Shown here piece by piece: positions 51,367 to 59,955 of a DNA stretch of 64,000 nucleotides (positions within the stretch are counted from its first letter, which is position 1; the number at the start of each line of letters is the position of its first letter). Made by a program: the position numbers and the translations under genes. The stretch comes from Planomonospora sp. ID82291 (GTDB lineage Bacteria; Actinomycetota; Actinomycetes; Streptosporangiales; Streptosporangiaceae). Under the pieces are notes generated by a model that saw only the letters and a program-made list of their open reading frames with translations, had not been told where the DNA came from and searched no databases. The stretch spans positions 1-64,000 of the forward strand of contig NZ_JABTEX010000008.1 of assembly GCF_015711645.1 (NCBI RefSeq), given 5' to 3'.

Positions 51367-52173
51367 GTGCGGTCCTTCGAGACGCTGGGGCGGCGCAAGG
51401 CCGTTCTGGGGATGATCCATCTGCAGCCGTTGCCGGGCACCCCCTTTCACCGGGAGGGCAGTTTCGAGCAGATCCTCCACACCGCCGTCGCCTCGGCCCG
51501 CGCGCTGGAGGACGGCGGCGCGGACGGCTGCCTGATCCAGACCGTGGACCGGGTGTACGGCACGGGTGAGGAGTGCGACCCGGCGCGTATCGCCGCGATC
51601 AGCCTGATCACCCGCGCCGTGACCGAGGCCACGGGCCCGGCGTTTCAGGTCGGGGTGCAGCTGATGCGTAACGCGGTACAGGCGTCGCTGGCGGTGGCCA
51701 AGGTCGCCGGCGGCACCTTCGTGCGGGCGGGCGCGATCGTCGGGGCGACGCTGACCTCGCATGGCATGGTCGAGGCCGATCCGCTGGCGGTGATGGACTA
51801 CCGCAAGAAGATCGACGCCTGGGACGTCAAGATCATCGCTGAGGTGGAGTCGATGCACTTCACGTGGTTCGGCGGCGGCAAGACCGTCGCCCAGGTCGCT
51901 CAGGCGGCCCGGCAGGTGGGCGCGGACGCGGTGTCGCTGTGCCATGAGGACGAGACCAGGATGCTGGAGATGATCGCTGCGGTGCGCGCCGCCGCCCCGG
52001 GCTTGCCGATCATCCTGGCCGGCCACACCCACCACGGCAACGCCGCCCGGTTGCTGGCGGCCGCCGACGGCGCGTTCGTCGGCACCTGCCTGGAGCGCGG
52101 CGGCTGGGGCGGGCAGATCGACGCGGGCAAGGTCACGGCGTACATGGAGATCGTGCGCGGCCTGGAGTCATGA
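51367..52173 (+). CDS. BtpA/SgcQ-family TIM-barrel protein
   Basis: 268 residues from GTG 51367 (GGGAGG six bases before); GTG 51361 is close. AVLGMIHLQPLPGTPF is the family start, followed by ALEDGGADGCLIQT, GVQLMRNAVQASLAVA, FVRAGAIVGAT and ILAGHTHHGNAARLL. BtpA-family proteins form a barrel like that of nucleotide- or sugar-phosphate-handling enzymes; the role of SgcQ-type members is unknown. It is followed by an SIS protein gene, a repeated neighbourhood in actinobacteria. Confidence 0.85.
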   Translation: MRSFETLGRRKAVLGMIHLQPLPGTPFHREGSFEQILHTAVASARALEDGGADGCLIQTVDRVYGTGEECDPARIAAISLITRAVTEATGPAFQVGVQLMRNAVQASLAVAKVAGGTFVRAGAIVGATLTSHGMVEADPLAVMDYRKKIDAWDVKIIAEVESMHFTWFGGGKTVAQVAQAARQVGADAVSLCHEDETRMLEMIAAVRAAAPGLPIILAGHTHHGNAARLLAAADGAFVGTCLERGGWGGQIDAGKVTAYMEIVRGLES

Positions 52174-52240
52174 CCGCCCCCCCACGACCGGACCCGGACC
52201 CGGGCAGCGGCGGGAGAGACGAGATGGGAGGAACAGGCCG

Positions 52241-53329
52241 GTGGAGAACTCCCCCTACACCCTGCAGGAGATGCTCGCCCAGGTCGGTGCGCTGGCCGCC
52301 GACGTGCGCGCGCTGGCGGGCCCGGCCGCCGAGCAGGTCGAGGCGCTGCTGGGCGCTCCCGGCTGGGCGCAGGCCTCGCAGGTCTACCTCACCGGCGACG
52401 GCGACTCCTTCCACGCCGCGCTCGCCGCCGAGCTGGCGTTTGAGTCCCTGGCCGGTGTCACGTGCGAGCCGTTGAGCGCGCTGCGGTTCCTGCGCTACGG
52501 CGCCTCCTGGGAGCGGCCGCCCGCCCTGGCCCCGGGCAGCGTGGTCATCGGCATCTCCGCCTCCGGCCGGACCGAGCGGGTCGTGCAGGCGCTGGAGCGG
52601 GCCCGCGAGCACGGGGCGCTGACCGTGGCGCTGACCGCCACCCCGCACAGCGCGCTCACCCGCGCCGCCGGTCAGGCGCTCGTGCTGACGCCGGCGGGCG
52701 CCGGACGATCACCCGGCATCCGCACCTACCAGGCGAGCCTGCTGGGCCTGGCGCTGCTGGCCATCGGCCTGGGCCGGCGGCGCGGCCGGTATCCGGCGGC
52801 GCACGCTGACCTGCTGCACGCGGAGATCCGGGCCCTCGCCGACGCCATCGAGGCCACCGCCGCGGCGGTCAAAGACCCGTGCGCCGAGCTCGCCGCCCGC
52901 ATCGCCCACACCCCTGTCATGATCATGCTGGGGAGCGGGCCCGGCTTCGGCACCGCCTGCTTCGCCGCCGCCAAACTCGTCGAAGCCGCCGGCGTGCTGG
53001 CCGTCGGCCAGGACCTGGAGGAGTGGGAGCAGGTCGAGGCTCTGGCCTATCCCCGGGACATGCCCACCGTCGTGATCGCTCCCCCGGGCCGCTGCCACGA
53101 CCGGGCGCACGCGGTGGCCACTGCGGCGCGTTCCTTCGGCCGGAGGGTCATCGCCGTGGCCGAGGCCGGCGACCAGGAGCTCGCCGAGGCGGCCGAGGTC
53201 GTGCTGCCGGTGTGCGGCAGGGTGCGCGAGGAGTGGAGCCCGCTGCTGTTTCATGTGTTCGCCGGGTACCTGGCCTGTTTCGTGGCCGGGCGGCTGGGGC
53301 GGCTGCCGTTTGCGACCAACCGCCGGTGA
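52241..53329 (+). CDS. SIS-domain phosphosugar isomerase/binding protein
   Basis: 362 residues from GTG 52241. Two SIS modules: VYLTGDGDSFHAALAAELAFE and VVIGISASGRTERVVQAL at about residues 48-120, and MIMLGSGPGFGTACFAAAKLVEA with GQDLEEWEQVEALAYPR at about 225-265, as in GlmS-like isomerase domains. It probably acts on a sugar phosphate together with the BtpA protein upstream. No glutaminase part, so ammonia is not from Gln. Cytosolic. Confidence 0.85.
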   Translation: MENSPYTLQEMLAQVGALAADVRALAGPAAEQVEALLGAPGWAQASQVYLTGDGDSFHAALAAELAFESLAGVTCEPLSALRFLRYGASWERPPALAPGSVVIGISASGRTERVVQALERAREHGALTVALTATPHSALTRAAGQALVLTPAGAGRSPGIRTYQASLLGLALLAIGLGRRRGRYPAAHADLLHAEIRALADAIEATAAAVKDPCAELAARIAHTPVMIMLGSGPGFGTACFAAAKLVEAAGVLAVGQDLEEWEQVEALAYPRDMPTVVIAPPGRCHDRAHAVATAARSFGRRVIAVAEAGDQELAEAAEVVLPVCGRVREEWSPLLFHVFAGYLACFVAGRLGRLPFATNRR

Positions 53330-53445
53330 CAGGCGGCGGTGCCGTGAAAGCTGGGCTGGTCGGTGATGTGCGTCAGTAGGCTGGCGCGGTGCGCATCGGG
53401 TCGACCTCAACTTCCTTGATCATTTTTCGCGGGAACTCTGCGGAG

Positions 53446-53450
53446 GGAAA
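53446..53450. repeat. Target site duplication GGAAA, left
   Basis: GGAAA at 53446-53450 and 55467-55471 flank the IS1634-type element. Confidence 0.8.
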
Positions 53451-53466
53451 CCCGGGTTCCGCAGTT
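53451..53466. repeat. IS1634-type left inverted repeat, 16 bp
   Basis: Exact inverse of 55451-55466. Confidence 0.85.
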
Positions 53467-53569
53467 GGTGGTCACACATGATGCCGAATCTGGTGTGTGA
53501 GCTGCGGAAACGCCGACAAGGCCGGGAGAAGGCGTGTGCCCACGCTCTCCCGGCCTGCCCGGATCTTGC

Positions 53570-55303
53570 TCAAGCGGGATCGAAGGCTGTCACCCGGGGC
53601 GGCGGAGCGATGGAAAGCGCCTGGTAGATGGCCTTGTGACCGGGCCGCAGCGGAGTGGTCTGAGTGATCGTCCCGGCCTCCCCGGCAAGGGTGACCTGCT
53701 TGAGCCGGGCGGTCTCCCGGCGGATATGGCGCCAGCTTTGCCCGACGGAACGCTCCGCGACACGGGTGAGGAGCAGGGCGAGCCAGCAGATCAGCACGTG
53801 GGCGCGGATGCGGTGTTCGAGCCGGTGGAAGACCGGCCGCAGCAGCAGCTCGGACTTCAGGTCGCGAAACCCGCGTTCGGCTTCCAGGAGGCTCTTGTAG
53901 CCCAGGGCGGTCTCTTCGGCGGTGATGTCGGGGTCGGAGGTGGCCAGCAGGTACTTGCCGTCGAGGTTGGCCTCGGCCTTGACCTTGGCGCGGTCGATGA
54001 CGAGCCGGCCGTTCTTGTGCTGGCGGATCCACCGCTTGAGGGTGGGGTGGTCGCGCAGCGCGCACTCGGCCCGAACGTGCGCAGCTTCGGCGCGGGCGGC
54101 CGCAGCCGACAGGCTCCCCTTCCGGGTCCGGGCCCGGTCGCGTTCCCGCTGGGCGGCGATCCGCTCCAGTTCGGCTTCGATCCGGGCGATGGCCTGCTCG
54201 CGCTGGTGCCGGTCCCGTTCGGCCTGGTCGGGGTTGTGGCAGATGATGAACCGGACGTCGCCGGCACCGTCGAGGCGCACTTCCTTGACCCGCAGGTTGT
54301 CGCGGACGTTCTGGTAGCGGCCCTGCCGCGACAGCGCCTGATCGGCCAGGGTGCCTCCGTCGCGCATGCGCATCCCGGCGATGAAGTGCCCGCCCGCCCG
54401 GCGCAGGTAGGCGAGGTTGTCGGTGCTGGAGAAGCCGCGGTCGACCACGGTGATGACGCGGCCGAGCTTCCAGTCCCGCATGTCGTCTTTGACCTCGGCC
54501 AGGACCTGCTGGTCGCTGGTGTTGCCGGGCCAGCACCACACCCGCACCGGGATGCCCTCCTTGGTGACGGCCAGGCCGATCACGATCTGCGGCAGGTCGT
54601 CGCGGTGGTCCTTGGACTTGCCGTAGCGGCGGAAGGCGCGCTGCTCGGGCGTGTTGTCTTCTTCCTCGTCGCGTTCGAAGTAGGTGCTGGTGGTGTCGAA
54701 GAACAGCAGGTCGACCTCGAGGTTGAGCAGGTTCGCGACGGCGAAGAACACCGCTTGCTGGACCTGGCCGGTGGTGTCGGCCTCGGCCAGCAGGTCCATC
54801 GCCCGATACGCCTGGTCCTCGTCCATCGTGGTCAGGCCGCAGATGATCGCGTCCTCGCTGGCCCACTCGGCCGCCGACAGCTTGCTCATCGGCTCGATCG
54901 CCCGGTTGGCGACCAGCGCGAACAGTACGCGTTCCATGTTCGTGGTGAAGCGCCGCCCGTCGGTGGCCTTGGTGATCGCCGCGGCGATGTCCAGGCGCTT
55001 CCATAGCGCGTCCAGCAGCCATGATGTCCCGATCGGCCGGGAGTCGATCACTTCCATCGGGGCCGCTCCCGCCGTCAGAGCGGCCTCGGTGTCGTCGCTG
55101 AGGGCGGTTGCGTCCTGGCCGAAGTGCTTGGTGATCGAGGCGGCCAGGCGGCGCAGTCCGTCGACGTCCAGCCGGTCGATGCGGCCCAGGTTCATCAGCA
55201 CGTCCGGCTTGACCTTGCCGTTCACCCGGCGGTTGTGTGCCAGAGCGGCGTAGCGGACGGTCGTGCCGTCGGCGTTGGTCCGCTGCGTGAACCGCAAGTA
55301 CAT
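53570..55303 (-). CDS. IS1634-family transposase
   Basis: 577 residues from ATG 55303 (MYLRFTQRTNADGTTV), the usual start of the family; an in-frame ATG lies six codons upstream. The DDE triad shows as LLFFDTTSTYFE (first Asp), ITVVDRGFSS (second Asp) and EAERGFRDLKS (Glu region), with the long helical insertion rich in Ala/Arg/Glu at about 370-430. Complete and probably active; it cut the kinase gene in which it lies. Confidence 0.9.
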   Translation of the reverse strand: MYLRFTQRTNADGTTVRYAALAHNRRVNGKVKPDVLMNLGRIDRLDVDGLRRLAASITKHFGQDATALSDDTEAALTAGAAPMEVIDSRPIGTSWLLDALWKRLDIAAAITKATDGRRFTTNMERVLFALVANRAIEPMSKLSAAEWASEDAIICGLTTMDEDQAYRAMDLLAEADTTGQVQQAVFFAVANLLNLEVDLLFFDTTSTYFERDEEEDNTPEQRAFRRYGKSKDHRDDLPQIVIGLAVTKEGIPVRVWCWPGNTSDQQVLAEVKDDMRDWKLGRVITVVDRGFSSTDNLAYLRRAGGHFIAGMRMRDGGTLADQALSRQGRYQNVRDNLRVKEVRLDGAGDVRFIICHNPDQAERDRHQREQAIARIEAELERIAAQRERDRARTRKGSLSAAAARAEAAHVRAECALRDHPTLKRWIRQHKNGRLVIDRAKVKAEANLDGKYLLATSDPDITAEETALGYKSLLEAERGFRDLKSELLLRPVFHRLEHRIRAHVLICWLALLLTRVAERSVGQSWRHIRRETARLKQVTLAGEAGTITQTTPLRPGHKAIYQALSIAPPPRVTAFDPA

Positions 55304-55450
55304 GACCACACCGAACCACATGCAGCCCTGTTCTCGCAGGAGAATGCGAACCAGTCGTGTTACTACACTTTCGGGCCCGGAAGTCCAGGAAGTAGTCCTC
55401 GTGGAGCTCTGACCAGCCGTTACGCTCCAGCGATCACGCTTGTGTGTCTA

Positions 55451-55466
55451 CGAACTGCGGAACCCG
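55451..55466. repeat. IS1634-type right inverted repeat, 16 bp
   Basis: Exact inverse of 53451-53466. Confidence 0.85.
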
Positions 55467-56102
55467 GGGGAAAGAGCAGCGTGGCCCGCGCGGTGCGCCA
55501 GGCCTACGGCCGCGGTCTGGCCCTGGTCGGCCAGGACGTGATCCGGCGGGAGGTGCTGCGCGAGCGTGATCGGCCGGGCGGGGTGAACATCGGATTGATT
55601 GACACGATCGTCCGGTACTCACTCGATCACGGCTACCACGTCCTGCTTGAGGGGATCTTGTACGCCGACCGCTACGGGGACATGCTGCAGTCCCTGCGCG
55701 ACGACCACCGCGGCGCCACCTACGGCTACTACTTCGATGTCGCGTTCGCCGAGACGCTGCGACGGCACGCCACCAAACCGCAGGCCGCCGACTACGGCGA
55801 GAGCGAGCTGCGCGAGTGGTACCGGGAGCGCGACCTGCTGCCGGGCGGGTGGGAGACGATCATCGGCCAAGACAGCTCCCTGGAGGCGACCGTGCAGCGG
55901 GTGCTCGACGACAGCGGGCTGATGTCGGCACCAGCGCAGCGATGACCGCTGCGGCGCGGTCAGCTGCCCGGCGGGCGATGCCGGATATCGCGGCCACCGC
56001 GAGCGTGCTGCGGCGCATCCTGGCCGGAGTGCCCTGGACCTTAGCGCCGCCCCCAGCCACGATGCGGCGCTGTCCGAGAAGGGTGCGACGCTGGGGGCGT
56101 TC

Positions 56103-56444
56103 GTGAGCGATGGTAGCAACCTGGCGGAGCAGATCGCCGAAGTGCGGCGCCTGCTGGAAGTCGGTTTCACCGAGACCAAGGGCCAGTTGGCGTTGCTGCT
56201 GTTGAGGACGGAGACCGGGGAGCAGCGTCACGCCGAGCTGGCCGCCTCGACGGCCGAGCAGTTCCGGGAGGTCCGGGCCGAGTTGGAGAAGCACGACCTG
56301 CGGATCGCCGACGGGGAGAGGGAGCGGGCCGCCGCCGCGGCGCTGGTGGAGTGGTCCAAGCGCAAGGCGGTGTGGATCTCCATGGGGATCGGTGTCGCGG
56401 TGGCGGTCGTCGGGTGGGTGTTGCAGTACCTCGGCCGTACCTGA
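56103..56444 (+). CDS. XhlA-like coiled-coil membrane protein (phage lysis-associated)
   Basis: 113 residues from GTG 56103. A charged coiled coil (residues 5-80: LAEQIAEVRRLLEVGF, EQFREVRAELEKHDLR) precedes a single C-terminal membrane helix AVWISMGIGVAVAVVGWVLQYL. This is the layout of hemolysin XhlA-type proteins and phage small membrane proteins coded next to holins. A holin-like gene follows after 88 bp. The role in lysis is inferred from layout and neighbour. Confidence 0.6.
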   Translation: MSDGSNLAEQIAEVRRLLEVGFTETKGQLALLLLRTETGEQRHAELAASTAEQFREVRAELEKHDLRIADGERERAAAAALVEWSKRKAVWISMGIGVAVAVVGWVLQYLGRT

Positions 56445-56532
56445 CGGGGCACCAGACGGCGGATGCGACGTTAGGGCCGTTTCACGCCACTCTTCCCCGG
56501 TCGCGACATCCGATCTTCAAGGGGGAATCGTC

Positions 56533-56982
56533 ATGGTTCACCGTAGTCCGGTGATTCCGGAGGCGTGGCTGCGGGCTGGCCGGTCGCTGCTGCAGAACGT
56601 CGTGTCCGTCGCTGTCGTCGCCGGTGGGCCCGCGCTGGCGGCTGCGGGTGACGGCGCGGATTTCAAGACGCTGAGTCTGTCGGGCGGCAGTGCCGCGCTG
56701 GCGGCGGTGCTGGCCTACGTCCACAACCTGGTCCGGCCGGCTGGTGCGGGTGAGGTGGGGCAGGTTCGGCTGCGGGCCGACCGGTCGCTGGGGCAGAACC
56801 TGGTGTCGGCGGCCGTCGTGGCCGGAGGCGCGGCGGTGGCGTCTGCGGGGTCGGTTGACCTGAAGGTGCTGGGGACGCTGGCGGCGCAGGCGGCGCTGGC
56901 GGCGGTGTTCTCCGGTCTGTACAACGTGGTGCGGCCGCTCAAGCCCGCCGGCGGGGAGGGTAGCAATTCCGCTGCGGCGTGA
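56533..56982 (+). CDS. Holin-like protein with internal duplication
   Basis: 149 residues from ATG 56533, with AAGGGGG upstream. Two near-identical units: LRAGRSLLQNVVSVAVVAG to YVHNLVRP (14-68), and LRADRSLGQNLVSAAVVAG to LYNVVRP (81-135), each with a pair of hydrophobic helices, giving four membrane segments. Holins form pores that release the endolysin. No endolysin gene is in the next kilobases. Gene order fits a prophage lysis module; a tail assembly module seems to lie at the other window end. Confidence 0.6.
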   Translation: MVHRSPVIPEAWLRAGRSLLQNVVSVAVVAGGPALAAAGDGADFKTLSLSGGSAALAAVLAYVHNLVRPAGAGEVGQVRLRADRSLGQNLVSAAVVAGGAAVASAGSVDLKVLGTLAAQAALAAVFSGLYNVVRPLKPAGGEGSNSAAA

Positions 56983-57146
56983 ACGGTACCTATACTGGGC
57001 GTGCACATCCATCGCGAACTTGAGTCGCGGGTCCTTCCTGGACTGGCATGGGCAGTGCGCGGGCTCTGAAGGTAGGGGATCGCAGTTCAACCTCTCGAGG
57101 TTGTTCCCCCCGATGATCTGACAGCGGCCCGCGCACACCGCAGGAG

Positions 57147-57193
57147 ACGTCATGAGGGCCTCCCCCACGTTGTGGGGGAGGCCCTCATGACGT
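57147..57193. terminator. Perfect 22-bp hairpin
   Basis: Left arm ACGTCATGAGGGCCTCCCCCAC (57147-57168) is followed by loop GTT and the exact inverse (57172-57193). It lies 165 bp after the holin-like gene and 18 bp before the end of the convergent 57211 gene, so it is likely to stop transcription from both sides. Confidence 0.75.
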
Positions 57194-57210
57194 GTGGGGG
57201 TCGGCCGGTT

Positions 57211-57468
57211 TCAGTTGTGGGGTAGGCCGGCGGACAGAAGGATCTTCTGAGCGAGTTTCCAGGCGCTGAACAGGGGCGCGGTGTCGGCGGTGATGGTGCG
57301 CAGGAGCTGCGCCATTGCGTCGGGGTTGCCGCGCAGGTGGGGGCGTAGGTTCGCGAAGCTTGTGTGGGTCAGCTGGATGAGCACGGCGGTGCGGGGCGCG
57401 GTGTCCAGGTGGTGGATCGCGCGGGCGATGGTGTCGAGCCGGTGCTTTCTGACCTGGGTGGCGTTCAT
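57211..57468 (-). CDS. Small hypothetical protein
   Basis: 85 residues from ATG 57468, with GAGGAGTCC upstream. Mostly helical: VRKHRLDTIARAIHHLDTAPR, ANLRPHLRGNPDAMAQLLRT, PLFSAWKLAQKIL. No signal peptide, no membrane helix. Separated from the next minus-strand gene by 86 bp and probably in the same unit. I do not recognise the family; it may be a phage or plasmid gene. Confidence 0.55.
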   Translation of the reverse strand: MNATQVRKHRLDTIARAIHHLDTAPRTAVLIQLTHTSFANLRPHLRGNPDAMAQLLRTITADTAPLFSAWKLAQKILLSAGLPHN

Positions 57469-57554
57469 GGGGACTCCTCTGGTGAACGGGGGACCGCTCC
57501 CCCCGGCTTCACTGAGAATTTAGTCCAGGGTAATTATTTTGGGCAAGTCGTGCC

Positions 57555-58067
57555 TCATAGGCCGGCGGTGACGGGCCGGTCGGTGCGGACGGCTTCACGG
57601 GGGTCGGCGTGCCGGCTGGCCCACTGGTCCAGTTCCGTCGCTGCGACTGCCGGGTCGGCTGCCGACCAGGAGGGGCGGACGCGGCGCCAGAGCGCCTTCG
57701 GGTCGCTCGCCAGGTGTTTGAGGTCGAACTCGCCGAACTCGTAGGCGGCGCTTTCGGCGTCCCAGCCGTTGCCGAGCGCCTCAGCGATGGTCTCCCAGTC
57801 GTCGCCGCGCATGAGATCGGCGACCATCGCCGCCTGGATGGTCCGGTTGACCAGGCGCTGGAGCGCCATGGCCTGCCGGGTGAAGTCTCCCGGCTGGCGG
57901 CGGGCGTCACCAGTGGTGGAGACGTTCAGCAGGCCCTCGTCGATCGTGTTGGCAAGGGCGGCGGAGTAGCCGATCCGTGCCACCTGGGCTCCGGTGAGGT
58001 CATCAGCGGCGAGGCCGGCGTCGGTGGCGGAAAGCTCGAACCAGTCGTGGTCGTCTGGCGTATGCAT
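57555..58067 (-). CDS. Hypothetical protein of phage/plasmid type
   Basis: 170 residues from ATG 58067 with AAGGAG eleven bases upstream. Sequence: DHDWFELSATDAGLAADDLTG, RQAMALQRLVNRTIQAAMVA, DWETIAEALG (a possible helix-turn-helix-like stretch), WDAESAAYEFGEFDLKHLA. It might bind DNA. It faces the 58506 gene across a 438-bp gap. No family recognised. Similar proteins occur near conjugative and phage elements in actinobacteria as far as I can judge. Confidence 0.5.
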   Translation of the reverse strand: MHTPDDHDWFELSATDAGLAADDLTGAQVARIGYSAALANTIDEGLLNVSTTGDARRQPGDFTRQAMALQRLVNRTIQAAMVADLMRGDDWETIAEALGNGWDAESAAYEFGEFDLKHLASDPKALWRRVRPSWSAADPAVAATELDQWASRHADPREAVRTDRPVTAGL

Positions 58068-58505
58068 GAAGGGCTGGTCTCCTTGTGGCGTCGGCGGGGA
58101 AGTGGCGCCAGCAGAGCCGGGTGTTCTCTCGGCGGTGCGGTTAGGTGGTAGTGGTGTTTGTACTGGTACTTGTTGGTAGCTGATCACCAGGGTAGAGACG
58201 TTCGAAGCCATTCGTAAGACCCGATGAGTCGGAAACTCCTGCTTACCGAATGGTGAGTTGCACTCGCATTCAGGCGCTGAAACCCCTTCCGGCCCCGGTG
58301 CGGCCGGGGGCGAGGCGGCGGCGGGTACGGCAGTTGACCTCGCGAACGACACCGAGCTACGGTTCCACTGCTAACCATCTTGCACCTAAACAGTTGCAAG
58401 CTCGGGGATTTTCTAGGGTTTGCCGCGCCCCGCCGCCGACGCCGGTGGTGGGGCTTCGCGGTGGCGCGCAATCCCCGGTGCCCCCTTTTCGGAACGGAGC
58501 CCCCG
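58068..58505. promoter_or_regulatory. Divergent promoter region, 438 bp
   Basis: AT-richer than the surroundings in places; contains GTACTGGTAC near 58168 (a perfect palindrome) and several TTG-rich patches. The two flanking units diverge from here, so it is the likely place of an operator. I cannot name hexamers with confidence. Confidence 0.4.
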
Positions 58506-59753
58506 ATGATGACCGCACCCAGCCCGGAGACCACAGACGGGCCTTGGCGCCCGCACGGTCTGGCCACGCGCCTCCCCAGCGGCAGACCGTCATGGCCGGT
58601 GTTCTTCGTGGAGGGCGGCATGGAGGACGGCGGTGCGATCATTCACGCCTGCGCCCGGCTGACGGCCAGTCCTCGGACCGGCAGGGCGTTCTGGCTCGAC
58701 GTCGGCGAGGGCCGCCAGGACGAGGCGGCCGTCATCGAGGGCGCCGACTACGAGGTGGTCGTCCACGACGGGTCGGTGCGCTCGATCATGGCGGCGCTGG
58801 AGGGCGTCCAGCAGGTCGCCGAGCAGGCTAACGCCGACGGTGAGCCGCCCGTGGTGCTCATCATCACCATGGTCGGCGTGTGGCGGCTGCTGTCGGACTG
58901 GGCGCGTGCCCGCTCCGTCCACAACAAGGCGGCCAGGCTCAAGCGGCACGAGGACCCTGACGCCGACATCGAGGTGACCCGCCACCACCGCAACGACTCC
59001 TACGACGTGCACACTTCCCTGGTGGCGGCGTTGCGCCGCATCCCGGGCATCGTGGTGATGACCGGGCGCGGCCACTGGGTCCACCCCACGGACAAGTCGG
59101 GCCAGCCCACCGGCGGCCCGCCTGAGTACGTCCTGGACACCCATTGGGGGCTGGGGTCGATCGCCACGATGTGGCTGCGGCTGGCAGGAGGCACCGTGCC
59201 GCAGATCGTCGCCGTCAATTCCTGGCGGGCGCCGCACCCCAGTGCGTTGCCTCCGCTGACGGAGGACTGGTCGCTGGAGGCGCTGGCGTTCGATGTGCTC
59301 GGCCTGGACCCGGCGGCGGCGGCCGTTCCCGAGGTGGTGGCGCCGCGCCCTGACCGCAGCCCGGAGGCGATCCTCGCCGAGGCGGTGGACAAGACCACCA
59401 CCTGGGCGAGGATGGCGGAGCTGTACCGGGAGGCGCAGCCCGTCCACGCGCTGGTGGTCACCCACGAGCGACGTGAGGAGCAACTCGGCCCGCTGCTGGC
59501 GCGACTGGCTGAGGAGCGGGCGGTCAGCGACCCGCGCGTCGTCGCCGACCTGCACACCAGCATCGGCGTGGCCTCCTCGGTGCCCGCGTTGAAGCAGCTG
59601 CCCGATCAGATCATGGCGGCCATCCGCCTCGGCCAGGTGTCGGTGGCCGACCGCCGCCGCCTGCAGGTGAGTTACGGCGACCGCATGCGGGAGCTGCAGG
59701 TCCTCGAGGACGAGGTGGCGCGGCAGCGTGAGGCCGAAGAGGTCGGTTCTTGA
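58506..59753 (+). CDS. Phage RecA/Sak4-like NTPase-family protein without Walker motifs
   Basis: 415 residues from ATG 58506. The pattern PVFFVEGGMEDGGAIIHACA, then RAFWLDVGEG, DYEVVVHDGSVRSIMAAL and VVLIITMVGVWRLL follows the phage/actinobacterial AAA proteins where the loops are EGGEKSGKSW and LVIDSMT. Here the Lys-Ser/Thr of Walker A and the Asp of Walker B are replaced. The DW region DWARARSV and GIVVMTGRGHWV are kept. So the fold is clear but ATP hydrolysis is unlikely. It may bind DNA or partners in phage recombination. Comparison is from memory and needs an alignment. Confidence 0.6.
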   Translation: MMTAPSPETTDGPWRPHGLATRLPSGRPSWPVFFVEGGMEDGGAIIHACARLTASPRTGRAFWLDVGEGRQDEAAVIEGADYEVVVHDGSVRSIMAALEGVQQVAEQANADGEPPVVLIITMVGVWRLLSDWARARSVHNKAARLKRHEDPDADIEVTRHHRNDSYDVHTSLVAALRRIPGIVVMTGRGHWVHPTDKSGQPTGGPPEYVLDTHWGLGSIATMWLRLAGGTVPQIVAVNSWRAPHPSALPPLTEDWSLEALAFDVLGLDPAAAAVPEVVAPRPDRSPEAILAEAVDKTTTWARMAELYREAQPVHALVVTHERREEQLGPLLARLAEERAVSDPRVVADLHTSIGVASSVPALKQLPDQIMAAIRLGQVSVADRRRLQVSYGDRMRELQVLEDEVARQREAEEVGS

Positions 59754-59769
59754 CGTCCTGGCCACCCGG

Positions 59770-59800
59770 GCAGTTCACCCGCCGGCGGCGGGTGAACTGC
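59770..59800. terminator. Perfect 14-bp hairpin
   Basis: GCAGTTCACCCGCC, loop GGC, GGCGGGTGAACTGC, 17 bp after the NTPase gene stop. No T-run; may be a terminator or processing site. Confidence 0.5.
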
Positions 59801-59955
59801 GCGCGGCGGCGCGGGCCGCCCGAGGGCAGGGCCCGCCGGGGGCGGCCGTTTCGGTTTCCCGGCCTCCGGCTCGTTGAGCAGTCCCGTCCGGCATGCGCGA
59901 TGCGTGTGCCTGCTTCACCGATCACGACCGCCCGCCGCAGAAAGGTTCGACAGCG

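Larger units (their letters stand above)
53451..55466 (-). mobile_element. IS1634-family (IS4 superfamily) element, about 2016 bp
   Basis: The ends are CCCGGGTTCCGCAGTT (53451-53466) and its exact inverse AACTGCGGAACCCGGG (55451-55466). Flanking GGAAA duplications and the restored kinase frame support the borders. Transcription of the transposase is on the minus strand. Nothing else is inside. Confidence 0.85.
53389..55945 (+). pseudogene. P-loop kinase split within Walker A by an IS1634-type element
   Basis: Bases 53389-53450 (from GTG) encode VRIGSTSTSLIIFRGNSAEGK up to the first bases of the Lys codon; 55467-55945 continue, after one copy of the GGAAA duplication, with SSVARAVRQAYGRGLALVGQ to GLMSAPAQR. 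Joined, the Walker A is GNSAEGKSS. Remaining features are HVLLEGILYADRYGDM and the lid region ESELREWYRERDLL. It would have been a cytosolic AAA kinase of about 180 residues, like the gene at 29709. The 3' part keeps no start, so it is inactive. Confidence 0.85.

Noticed and set aside
53534-55006. 490-codon plus-strand frame within the IS1634-type element
   Set aside because: Antisense to the transposase with no start signal or motif.
57000-57140. tRNA-like segment (CAGTTCAACCTC near 57085)
   Set aside because: No matching acceptor stem or anticodon arm could be built around it; only a weak T-arm resemblance.
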